This document shows, in pieces, positions 31,740 through 38,502 of a stretch of DNA of 64,000 nt. The position numbers were made by a program, and so were the translations under genes. The notes under the pieces were generated by a model. That model made no database searches and was not told where the DNA came from. It was given only the letters and a program-made list of their open reading frames with translations. Location: the NCBI RefSeq assembly GCF_003067705.1, contig NZ_QANL01000002.1:868001-932000 (forward strand), written 5' to 3'. This stretch comes from Planctomonas deserti (GTDB taxonomy: Bacteria; Actinomycetota; Actinomycetes; Actinomycetales; Microbacteriaceae). Within the stretch, counting starts at the first letter, position 1, and every line of letters starts with the position of its first letter.

Positions 31740-32596
31740 GCGGCGACGCGGGGCCGATCGAAGGGGCGGGGATGACCGAGGGAACGAGCAAGAGGGGCGC
31801 GGGCGAGGCAGGAGCGCGGCTGACCGGGCGCGGCCTGCGGGTCGGCTACCACGACCGCACGATCTTGCACGAGCTCGACATCGACATCCCCGACGGCTCG
31901 TTCACGGTCATCGTCGGGCCGAACGCGTGCGGCAAGTCGACGCTGCTGCGCTCCCTCGCCCGACTGCTCCCGCCGTCGGCCGGGTCCGTGCTGCTCGACG
32001 GCAAGGCCATCGCGTCGTACTCGGCCAAGGAGGTCGCCCGCGTCGTCGGCCTGCTCCCGCAGACGTCGATCGCCCCGGACGGCATCACGGTCGTCGACCT
32101 CGTGTCCCGCGGCCGGTTCCCGCACCAGAAGCTGCTGCGGCAGTGGTCCGAGGTCGACGAGCAGGCGGTGACGCGCGCGATGGCGGCCACCGGCGTGGAC
32201 GACCTCGCCGCCCGTCCCGTCGACGAGCTGTCCGGCGGCCAGCGCCAGCGGGTCTGGGTCGCGATGGCGCTCGCCCAGCAGACGCCGCTGCTGCTGCTGG
32301 ATGAGCCGACGACGTTCCTCGACATCGCCCACCAGGTCGAGCTGCTCGACCTGTTCGCCCGGCTGAACCGCACGGCCGGGCGCACCCTCGTCGCCGTGCT
32401 CCACGATCTCAACCAGGCCTCGCGCTACGCGGACAACCTCATCGCCATGAAGGACGGCCGCGTCGTGGCCGAGGGCCGTCCCGTGGACGTCGTCACCGCG
32501 GAGCTCGTGGAACACGTGTTCGGGCTGCGGGCCCGGATCATCGAGGACCCCGAGACGGGCACGCCGCTCGTGATCCCGCTGGCCCCCGTTTCCTGA
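31736..32596 (+). CDS. Iron-siderophore ABC transporter ATP-binding protein (FepC/FhuC type), 286 aa
   Basis: Walker A is VGPNACGKSTLLRSLA, Q-loop GLLPQTSIAP, signature ELSGGQRQRVWVAMALA, Walker B LLLLDEPTTFLD, D-loop and switch VAVLHDLNQASRY. The HDLNQA motif is characteristic of FepC/FhuC-type iron importers. The first 35 residues are low-complexity, so translation could also begin at ATG 31769; ATG 31736 is kept because of the ATGA overlap with the permease. Fourth gene of the operon. Confidence 0.94.
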   Translation: MSGDAGPIEGAGMTEGTSKRGAGEAGARLTGRGLRVGYHDRTILHELDIDIPDGSFTVIVGPNACGKSTLLRSLARLLPPSAGSVLLDGKAIASYSAKEVARVVGLLPQTSIAPDGITVVDLVSRGRFPHQKLLRQWSEVDEQAVTRAMAATGVDDLAARPVDELSGGQRQRVWVAMALAQQTPLLLLDEPTTFLDIAHQVELLDLFARLNRTAGRTLVAVLHDLNQASRYADNLIAMKDGRVVAEGRPVDVVTAELVEHVFGLRARIIEDPETGTPLVIPLAPVS

Positions 32597-32611
32597 CGCC
32601 TCGGCAGTCCG

Positions 32612-32630
32612 GTAGGTTAGGCTTACCTAA
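32612..32630 (+). promoter_or_regulatory. IdeR/DtxR-type iron box before the binding-protein gene
   Basis: GTAGGTTAGGCTTACCTAA matches the 19-bp consensus at 17 positions. It lies between the ATPase stop and the lipoprotein gene and contains TAGGTT/TAGGCT hexamers that could be -10 elements, so the binding protein would have its own iron-repressed promoter. Confidence 0.85.
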
Positions 32631-32665
32631 GCTCTTCCTCCTGCTCCCTCACAGAAAGATCCGTC

Positions 32666-33703
32666 ATGCCCCGTTCCGCGTCCCGCGCCACAGCAGGCGC
32701 CGCCGTGCTCTCGGCCGCCCTCCTCGTCCTCTCCGGCTGCTCGTCGTCCCCCGAGGAGACCCCGTCCGGAGAGGCGTCCGGGAACGGCGGCGAGACGCTC
32801 GGCACGGTGGAGACCATGTTCGGCACCATCGAGGTGCCCCAGCCGGAGGACGAGCTGCGGGTCGTCGCGCTCGGCTGGTCCGACGCGGAGATGGCGCTCG
32901 CCCTTGGCGTGAAGCCCGTCGCGGTCTTCGACTGGCAGAGCTTCGGCGAGGAGGACAAGGGCGTCGGACCATGGGCCTCCGACCTGTTCGAGGACGAGAC
33001 GCCCGAGATCCTCGAGCGCGCCGACGAGACGCTGAACTACGAGCAGATCGAGGTGCTCGACCCGGATCTGATCCTCAACGTGCGCAGCTCGAACGACGAG
33101 CAGGAGTTCAACCGCCTCAACGAGATCGCCCCCACCGTCTACGCGCCGGAGGGAACCGCCGCGTTCGCGACGCGCTGGGACGTGCAGATGACCAGCGTCG
33201 CCGCCGCGCTCGGCGAGAGCGAGCAGGGCGAGAGCATCATCGAGGACACCAAGGCGGCCATCGCCGCCGCCGCCGCAGAGCACCCGGAGTTCAAGGGCCT
33301 GACGACGGTCGCCGGCACCAAGTTCGGTGACGCCTACGGCGCCTACCTCGCCGGTGACGGGCGCTTCGACATCCTCGCCGACCTCGGCTTCGTGAACGCC
33401 CCCGGCGTCGAGTCCCTCGAACCCAGCGGCTTCTTCACGGCCGTGTCCGCCGAACAGGTCGGCGCGCTCGAGGCCGACGTGCCGGTGATCCTCCCGATCG
33501 GCTACACCGTCGCCGAGACCCAGGCGGATCCGCTGCTCGCGAGCCTCGCCGCGGTGCAGCAGGGCCGCGCCGTGTTCATCGACCCCGAGGACGAGCTGTC
33601 CGACGCGTACTCGGCCGCCAGCCCCCTCGCCATCCCCGTCGTGCTGGAGGAGCTCGTGCCCCAGCTCGCCGCGGCGGCCGCGAAGGTCACGCCGGCGGGC
33701 TGA
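32666..33703 (+). CDS. Iron-siderophore ABC transporter substrate-binding lipoprotein, 345 aa
   Basis: A lipoprotein signal with lipobox LVLSGC (Cys about residue 25) is followed by a Ser/Pro/Glu linker and a FecB-type two-lobe binding fold. LRVVALGWSDAEMALALGVKPVAVFDW, LNYEQIEVLDPDLILNVRSS and DILADLGFVNAPGVESLEPSGFFTAVSAEQ are typical of ferri-siderophore binders. Own iron box at 32612-32630. Translation begins at ATG 32666 after a leader of about 35 nt without a strong Shine-Dalgarno. Its 3' end overlaps the end of the convergent gene at 33687 by 17 nt. Confidence 0.94.
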   Translation: MPRSASRATAGAAVLSAALLVLSGCSSSPEETPSGEASGNGGETLGTVETMFGTIEVPQPEDELRVVALGWSDAEMALALGVKPVAVFDWQSFGEEDKGVGPWASDLFEDETPEILERADETLNYEQIEVLDPDLILNVRSSNDEQEFNRLNEIAPTVYAPEGTAAFATRWDVQMTSVAAALGESEQGESIIEDTKAAIAAAAAEHPEFKGLTTVAGTKFGDAYGAYLAGDGRFDILADLGFVNAPGVESLEPSGFFTAVSAEQVGALEADVPVILPIGYTVAETQADPLLASLAAVQQGRAVFIDPEDELSDAYSAASPLAIPVVLEELVPQLAAAAAKVTPAG

Positions 33704-34088
33704 CCCTCGTCCTGCGGGAGGGGCGGCTGCGCACGTAGCCGCCCTTCTCCAGTCCCGCCTCGATCTCGAACCGGTTGTGCAGCGGATCGCGGCCGGCGCG
33801 CGCGTAGAGCAGCGGGAACAGCATCCCGTACCGCTTCCACTGGCGCACGTGCACGGCCTCGTGCTCAAGGACCCGCGGACCGGCGTTCGAGCGGGTCAGA
33901 TAGACCGCCCCGACGCACGTCCCGCCGCGCCGGAACGCCCACGCGGGGAGTCCCGTGCACACGATCAGCTCGCCGACGCGGCGGACACGCCCCGTGCTCA
34001 GCGGCACGCCGACCGCGAGCCCGACGAGCGTGGCGAAGTAGAACCCGGCGCGGGAGACGGGGGAGTCGATCAGCAGACGGCGGAGCAC
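33687..34088 (-). CDS. Small membrane protein with HExxH motif, 133 aa
   Basis: VLRRLLIDSPVSRAGFYFAT leads into a hydrophobic segment (FYFATLVGLAVGVPL). A compact domain follows with VLEHEAVHVRQWKRYGMLFPLLYA: HEAVH is an HExxH zinc-protease-type motif, and HNRFEIEAGLEKGGYV near the end may supply a third ligand (Glu). Similar short actinobacterial proteins are often annotated vaguely as Fe-S oxidoreductase; no cysteine cluster is present here. GTG 34088 starts 2 nt after the stop of the upstream reductase gene. Protease function is a hypothesis. Confidence 0.75.
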   Translation of the reverse strand: MLRRLLIDSPVSRAGFYFATLVGLAVGVPLSTGRVRRVGELIVCTGLPAWAFRRGGTCVGAVYLTRSNAGPRVLEHEAVHVRQWKRYGMLFPLLYARAGRDPLHNRFEIEAGLEKGGYVRSRPSRRTRVSPPA

Positions 34089-34090
34089 GG

Positions 34091-35530
34091 TCAGGCCGAC
34101 TCGCGGCCGTACGCCTCGAGCAGTCGCAGCCAGACCTCGCTCATCGTCGGGTAGGCCGGCACGGCGTGCCACAGCCGCGAGAGCGGCACCTCGCCGACGA
34201 CGGCGATGGTCGCCGACTGCAGCATCTCGGCCACGTCCGAGCCGACGAACGTGACGCCGAGCAGCACCTGCCGGTCCTCGTCCACGACCGCGCGGGCGCG
34301 GCCCGTGTAGCCGTCGGCCTGCAGGCTGCCGCCGGCGACGTCGCCAATCTCGTAGTCGACGACGCGGATGCGGTGGCCGGCCTTCTCCGCCGCATCGGCG
34401 GTGAGTCCGACGGACGCGACCTCGGGATCGGTGAAGGCCACCTGCGGCACGGCCGCGTGGTCCGCCGTGGCCACGTGCGCGCCCCAGGGCTCGTCGTGCA
34501 CCCGCCCGCCGGTGGCACGGACGGCGATGACGTCGCCGGCCGCGCGCGCCTGGTACTTGCCCTGGTGGGTCAGCAGCGCGCGGTGGTTCACGTCGCCCGC
34601 GGCGTACAGCCACGGCTCGGCCGCGTTCGTCTCGGCCTTCACGAGCAGGGTGTCGTCGACGTCGAGCCACTCGCCCGGAGTGATGCCGACGCTGTCGACG
34701 CCGATGTCCGCGGTACGCGGGCTGCGGCCCGTCGCCACGAGCACCTCGCCCGCGGTGAGCGACGACCCGTCGTCGAGCGCGAGCACGACGTGGCCGTAGG
34801 CGTTGCGCTCGGCGGAGGTCGCCGAGACGCCCCGACGGATGTCGACGCCGAGCCCGGTGAGCCCGTCTCCCACGAGCTCGGCGGCGAACGGCTCGTTGCC
34901 GCTGAGGATGTCGCTGCGCACGAGCATGGTCACCGTGCAGCCGAACGACGCGTACGCGGTCGCGATCTCGCAGGCGACGACCCCGCCGCCGATGATGGCC
35001 AGGCTGTCCGGGATGGACTGGGCCGAGGTCGCGTCCCTGCTCGTCCAGGGCGAGACGTCTGCGAGCCCGGGGATGTCGGGGATCACGGGGGCGGATCCCG
35101 TGATAACCGCGACCGCGGAGTTCGCCGTGAGGGTCAGGAGGCTGCCGTCGGTCGCGGTGACCTCGACGGTCCGCACCCCGGTGAGCCGCCCGTGCCCGCG
35201 GACGAGGTCGATGCCCGCGCCGTCCAACCAGTCCACCTGGCTGTCGTCGTTCCAGTCGTGGGTGAAGGAGTTCCGCCGGGCGAGCACGGCGGCGACGTCC
35301 AGGTCACCGGTCGCGGCCTCGCGGCTGCCGCCGACGCTCTTCGCGGCCCGCAGGGCCATCCCGCTGCGCAGGAGCGCCTTCGACGGCATGCAGGCCCAGT
35401 ACGAGCACTCCCCGCCGACGAGCTCGTGCTCGACCACGACGACGCTGAGTCCGCCCTGCTTCGCGCGGTCGGCCAGGACCTCGCCCACCGCTCCGCCACC
35501 GAGAACCACAAGGTCATACGTCGTCGTCAT
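34091..35530 (-). CDS. Dihydrolipoamide-dehydrogenase-like pyridine nucleotide-disulfide reductase, 479 aa
   Basis: Class-I flavin disulfide reductase. YDLVVLGGGAVGEVLADRA is the FAD-binding fold, GGECSYWACMPSKALLRSG the redox-active CX4C disulfide, LAIIGGGVVACEIATAYASFGC the NAD(P)H fold, and WLYAAGDVNH the second FAD motif. The C-terminal dimer domain lacks the strict HxHPTxxE active-site acid/base: the equivalent stretch reads LWHAVPAYPTMSEV, retaining His and Glu in altered spacing. It may be a soluble NAD(P)H-dependent reductase or transhydrogenase-like enzyme rather than the lipoamide E3. ATG 35530 follows TAACGT on the minus strand by 7 nt (leaderless). Confidence 0.87.
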   Translation of the reverse strand: MTTTYDLVVLGGGAVGEVLADRAKQGGLSVVVVEHELVGGECSYWACMPSKALLRSGMALRAAKSVGGSREAATGDLDVAAVLARRNSFTHDWNDDSQVDWLDGAGIDLVRGHGRLTGVRTVEVTATDGSLLTLTANSAVAVITGSAPVIPDIPGLADVSPWTSRDATSAQSIPDSLAIIGGGVVACEIATAYASFGCTVTMLVRSDILSGNEPFAAELVGDGLTGLGVDIRRGVSATSAERNAYGHVVLALDDGSSLTAGEVLVATGRSPRTADIGVDSVGITPGEWLDVDDTLLVKAETNAAEPWLYAAGDVNHRALLTHQGKYQARAAGDVIAVRATGGRVHDEPWGAHVATADHAAVPQVAFTDPEVASVGLTADAAEKAGHRIRVVDYEIGDVAGGSLQADGYTGRARAVVDEDRQVLLGVTFVGSDVAEMLQSATIAVVGEVPLSRLWHAVPAYPTMSEVWLRLLEAYGRESA

Positions 35531-35537
35531 GGGCAGA

Positions 35538-35543
35538 ACGTTA
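35538..35543 (-). promoter_or_regulatory. -10 box of leaderless reductase gene
   Basis: TAACGT on the minus strand followed by 7 nt and ATG 35530. Confidence 0.5.
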
Positions 35544-35618
35544 CTACCCCTAACATTCGGGTCATCTGGGGCGTAGCGTCTTCTTGTTCGCGAAATTCGC
35601 GTGTTAAGGAGGTCGCTT

Positions 35619-35789
35619 ATGGGACTCGACGACAAGATCAAGAACGCTGCCGAAGAGGCTGTCGGGAAGGTCAAGGAATCAGCCGGAAACGCCAGCGGAG
35701 ACGACAAGCTCGCCGCCGAGGGTGCCGGAGACCAGTCCAAGGCCAACCTGAAGCAGGCCGGCGAGAACGTCAAGGACGTTTTCAAGTAG
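35619..35789 (+). CDS. CsbD-family stress protein, 56 aa
   Basis: MGLDDKIKNAAEEAVGKVKE and the SAGN-SGDDKLAAEG repeat pattern are those of CsbD/YjbJ proteins: small, highly charged, helical and disordered in part, induced by general stress in many bacteria. Function is not known biochemically. A very strong Shine-Dalgarno (AAGGAGGT, 35606-35613) precedes ATG 35619, in contrast to the leaderless neighbours. It is followed by a good terminator, so it is a single-gene transcript. Confidence 0.93.
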   Translation: MGLDDKIKNAAEEAVGKVKESAGNASGDDKLAAEGAGDQSKANLKQAGENVKDVFK

Positions 35790-35838
35790 CCGACCGGCGC
35801 CGCGTCGCGAGCGCCAATCTTCGGTGTGAACGTATTGG

Positions 35839-35886
35839 GAGGGCGACCCGCCCGACCGGGCAACCGGTCCGCGGGTCGCCCTCTTT
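35839..35886 (+). terminator. Intrinsic terminator after csbD-like gene
   Basis: A 13-bp perfect stem (GAGGGCGACCCGC at 35839-35851 with 35871-35883) encloses a 19-nt loop and is followed by TTT. Confidence 0.8.
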
Positions 35887-35899
35887 CGTGCGCGCCGGC

Positions 35900-36703
35900 C
35901 TAGCGCCCCTCGAAGCGAGCGGGGCGCCGCGCCAGGAACGCCTCCATGCCGGCGCGGGCGTCCTCGCTGCGGGCGAGGCGTGCGAGCTCCCCGGGCAGGC
36001 GGGCCTCGGCGGCCGCGTCACCCTCGCGCACGGCGAGGCGGGCGTTGGCCAGCGTCGCCTGGACAGCGAGCGGGGCCTGGGCCGCGATGCGCCCGGCCAG
36101 CTCGACCGCGCGCTCGAGCTGCTGCCCGTCCGGAACGACCTCCTGGACGAGGCCGATGCGCAGCGCCTCGGCGGCGCCGAACAGGTCGCCGGTGAGCACC
36201 CAGCGCATCGCGTTCCCCCAGCCGACGGCCCGCGGGAAGCGCAGGGTGGCGCCGCCGAAGGGGAGGATGCCCCGGCTGACCTCCACCTGACCGAACCGGG
36301 TGCCCTCGGCGGCGACGACGATGTCGCTCGCGAGCGCGAGCTCGATCCCGAGCGTCAGGCAGGTGCCCTGCACCGCCATCACCACCGGCTTGCTCAGCGC
36401 GCTCCCGTCGACCTGCCACGGGTTGATGCCGCCCTCGGGCACCATGTCGAGGCCGTCAGCGGCGCCGATCCGCGGCGCGATGTCCGCGAGGTCGAGGCCG
36501 CCGGTGAAGTGCTCGCCCACGCCGTGCACGACCGCGACCCGCGAGTCCGCGTCCCGCTCGAACTCCCCGTAGGCAAACGCGAGCTCGGCGAGCATCCGCA
36601 GGTCGGCGGCGTTGCGCTTCTCGGGGCGGTTGAGACCGATCAGCCGCACGTGGCCGCGCTGTTCGACGACGACGCGGGGGGCGTCGGGGGAGGGATGCGT
36701 CAT
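35900..36703 (-). CDS. Enoyl-CoA hydratase/isomerase (crotonase) family protein, 267 aa
   Basis: Crotonase fold: RLIGLNRPEKRNAADLRML, the first oxyanion-hole region HFTGGLDLADI, and the second oxyanion region MAVQGTCLTLGIELALASDIVVAAEGTRFGQVEVSRGILPFGGATLRFPRAVG, in which the Glu of QVEV occupies the place of the hydratase catalytic Glu (Glu144 type). The other acid (Glu164 type) is not evident, so isomerase or non-hydratase chemistry is possible. GAGGAG precedes ATG 36703. It is 22 nt downstream of the arginase-like gene and likely co-transcribed, though no shared pathway is obvious. Confidence 0.9.
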   Translation of the reverse strand: MTHPSPDAPRVVVEQRGHVRLIGLNRPEKRNAADLRMLAELAFAYGEFERDADSRVAVVHGVGEHFTGGLDLADIAPRIGAADGLDMVPEGGINPWQVDGSALSKPVVMAVQGTCLTLGIELALASDIVVAAEGTRFGQVEVSRGILPFGGATLRFPRAVGWGNAMRWVLTGDLFGAAEALRIGLVQEVVPDGQQLERAVELAGRIAAQAPLAVQATLANARLAVREGDAAAEARLPGELARLARSEDARAGMEAFLARRPARFEGR

Positions 36704-36725
36704 GCGGACTCCTCGGGCGATGGCG

Positions 36726-37571
36726 TCAGCGCGTCAGCGCGCTGATGATGCGCAGGATCGCGCCCATGTCGCGGGACACATCGTCCGGCGAGGAGGGGGC
36801 GAACTCGGTGATGCCCGCGCCGACGAGCTCGAAGTCAGCGCGCAACGCGGTGATGGCGGAGACGAGCGTCGGCACGGTGAGCCCGAACGGCTCGGGGTAG
36901 CCGATGCCGGCCATCTCACCGGGATCGAGCACGTCGAGGTCGACGTGCACGTAGATCCGGGTCGCGCCCGATGCGCGCACGGCCGCGACGACGGCGGCCG
37001 CGGCCGACTCCGGGTCGGCGACGTCTCCGGGGGAGAGCCGCGCAACGCCGGCCTCGGCCAGGAATGCGTCCTCGGGCTCGTCGGCGGCGCGGGTGCCGAC
37101 GAGCACCACCCGCCGGGGCGGCAGAGCGAGCTCCGGGGACAGCGCGAGGCCGTCCGCCCCGTCGCCGAGCAGCGCCCGCAGCACCATGCCGTGGAAGGCT
37201 CCGGACGGCGACGACTCCGGGGTGTTCAGGTCGGGATGGGCGTCGAACCAGATGAGCGCGGTGTCGGTGCCGAAGCGGTCGAGCGCGTGCTCGACGGCGC
37301 CGAACTCCACCCCGCAGTCACCGCCGATGGTGATGGCGGGACCGTCCACCTCGGCGAGGGCGGAGCGCTGCGCGGACCGCACGGCGAGCAGGGAGGCGAA
37401 CCGGGAGACGCCGCTGTCCAGGGGCTCGCCTGCCTCCATGGGCACGGCGACGACACGGGTCGCGGCCGCCGGGAGATCGCCGCGGATGGCGTCGGCGCCG
37501 TCGATGAGGCGCATCGCGCGCGAGGATCCCGAGCCCTGCCACTGCGGGACGACGACGAAGGTGGCGACCAT
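36726..37571 (-). CDS. Arginase/agmatinase (ureohydrolase) family protein with GGDC variant, 281 aa
   Basis: Ureohydrolase motifs are in order: ITIGGDCGVEFGAVEH, LIWFDAHPDLNTPES, and VHVDLDVLDPGEMAG. The Asp metal ligands (DAHxD, DxD) are intact, but the GGDH His, a Mn ligand in true arginases, is Cys here. Many actinobacterial arginase-family proteins share a GGDC form, so it may be a distinct subfamily; the substrate could be a guanidino or formimino compound other than arginine. ATG 37571 is chosen over upstream codons that are not conserved. First gene of a pair with the crotonase. Confidence 0.87.
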   Translation of the reverse strand: MVATFVVVPQWQGSGSSRAMRLIDGADAIRGDLPAAATRVVAVPMEAGEPLDSGVSRFASLLAVRSAQRSALAEVDGPAITIGGDCGVEFGAVEHALDRFGTDTALIWFDAHPDLNTPESSPSGAFHGMVLRALLGDGADGLALSPELALPPRRVVLVGTRAADEPEDAFLAEAGVARLSPGDVADPESAAAAVVAAVRASGATRIYVHVDLDVLDPGEMAGIGYPEPFGLTVPTLVSAITALRADFELVGAGITEFAPSSPDDVSRDMGAILRIISALTR

Positions 37572-37667
37572 GGGCTCGTTTCTGTTCGCCGCCGTGGAGG
37601 CGGCATAGGGCAAGGGGAGGGGACGCGGGGTCCCCTAGGAACGGGGATTCCGCGGCACGGCTGCGGG

Positions 37668-37710
37668 GCCGGCCGGCCGGCCGGACCGCGATGCGGCCCG
37701 GCCGGCCGGC
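37668..37710 (-). terminator. GGCC-repeat hairpin downstream of pspA
   Basis: GCCGGCCGGCCGG (from 37668) can pair with CCGGCCGGCCGGC (37698-37710) around a 12-17 nt loop in alternative registers, because the arms are themselves repeats. It lies 14 nt beyond the pspA stop. Confidence 0.6.
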
Positions 37711-37723
37711 TACGGGGCGGAAC

Positions 37724-38464
37724 CTACGCGCCGGACTCGACGGCGCGCTGGCTGCCGCCGGACTTCAGCGCGGCGAGCCGGGCCTCGACCTCGGTCAGCT
37801 CGCCGAGGTCCTCGAGGCTCTCGAACTGCGCGTCGAGGCTGGAGGCGGCGAGCTCCTGCTGGCCGCGCACCTTGGCCTCCTCGCGGCGGATCTTCTCCTC
37901 GAAGCGGCTCACCTCGCTCGTCGGGTCCATGATGTCGATGCTCTTCATGGCCTCGTGCACCTGGGTCTGCGCCTCGACGGTCTTCGAGCGGGCGATGAGC
38001 TCGTCGCGCTTGGAGCTCAACTGGCCCAGCTTCTCGCGCATGGCGTTCAGGCCCTGCTTGAGCTGGTCGACGACCTGGGTCTGCGACGCGATGGTCGGCT
38101 CGGCGTCCTTCGCCTCGTTCTCGTACTGGAGCTGCTTGCCGAGGGCCACCCGGGCGAGGCTGTCGAACTTGTCCGCGTCGGCCGCGTTGCCCGCGGCGCG
38201 GAGCTCGTCCGCCTTGCTGCTCGCCGCGAGAGCCTTGCGACCCCAGTCGCTTGCGGCCTGGATGTCCTCGCGGTGGTCGTCCTCGAGCAGGCGCAGGTTT
38301 CCGATCGTCTGCGCGACGGCGCTCTCCGCCTCGGCGATGCTGCTGGTGTAGTCCCGGACCATCTGGTCGAGCATCAGCTTCGGGTCCTCGGCCTGGTCGA
38401 GCATGCTGTTGATGTTCGCCTTCGCGAGCTGCGCGATGCGCCCGAGGATGGACTGCTTTGCCAT
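37724..38464 (-). CDS. pspA: PspA/IM30 family protein, 246 aa
   Basis: MAKQSILGRIAQLAKANINS is followed by long amphipathic coiled-coil helices (LDQAEDPKLMLDQMVRDYTSSIAEAESAVAQ and so on), the ESCRT-III-like PspA/Vipp1 architecture. It binds stressed membranes from the cytoplasmic side. ATG 38464 has GAGAG upstream, and the longer open frame is an extension into the neighbour. It is 38 nt downstream of the TPM-domain gene and probably co-transcribed. The C-terminal 25 residues are Gly/Ala/Ser-rich, as in actinobacterial PspA. Confidence 0.93.
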   Translation of the reverse strand: MAKQSILGRIAQLAKANINSMLDQAEDPKLMLDQMVRDYTSSIAEAESAVAQTIGNLRLLEDDHREDIQAASDWGRKALAASSKADELRAAGNAADADKFDSLARVALGKQLQYENEAKDAEPTIASQTQVVDQLKQGLNAMREKLGQLSSKRDELIARSKTVEAQTQVHEAMKSIDIMDPTSEVSRFEEKIRREEAKVRGQQELAASSLDAQFESLEDLGELTEVEARLAALKSGGSQRAVESGA

Positions 38465-38502
38465 GTTGTCTCTCTTTCTTCTTCTGCCGAACAGGGTTGC
38501 CA

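Noticed and set aside
33687-33703. Tail-to-tail overlap of coding regions as a regulatory device
   Set aside because: A 17-nt convergent overlap is ordinary in compact genomes; both stops are well supported.
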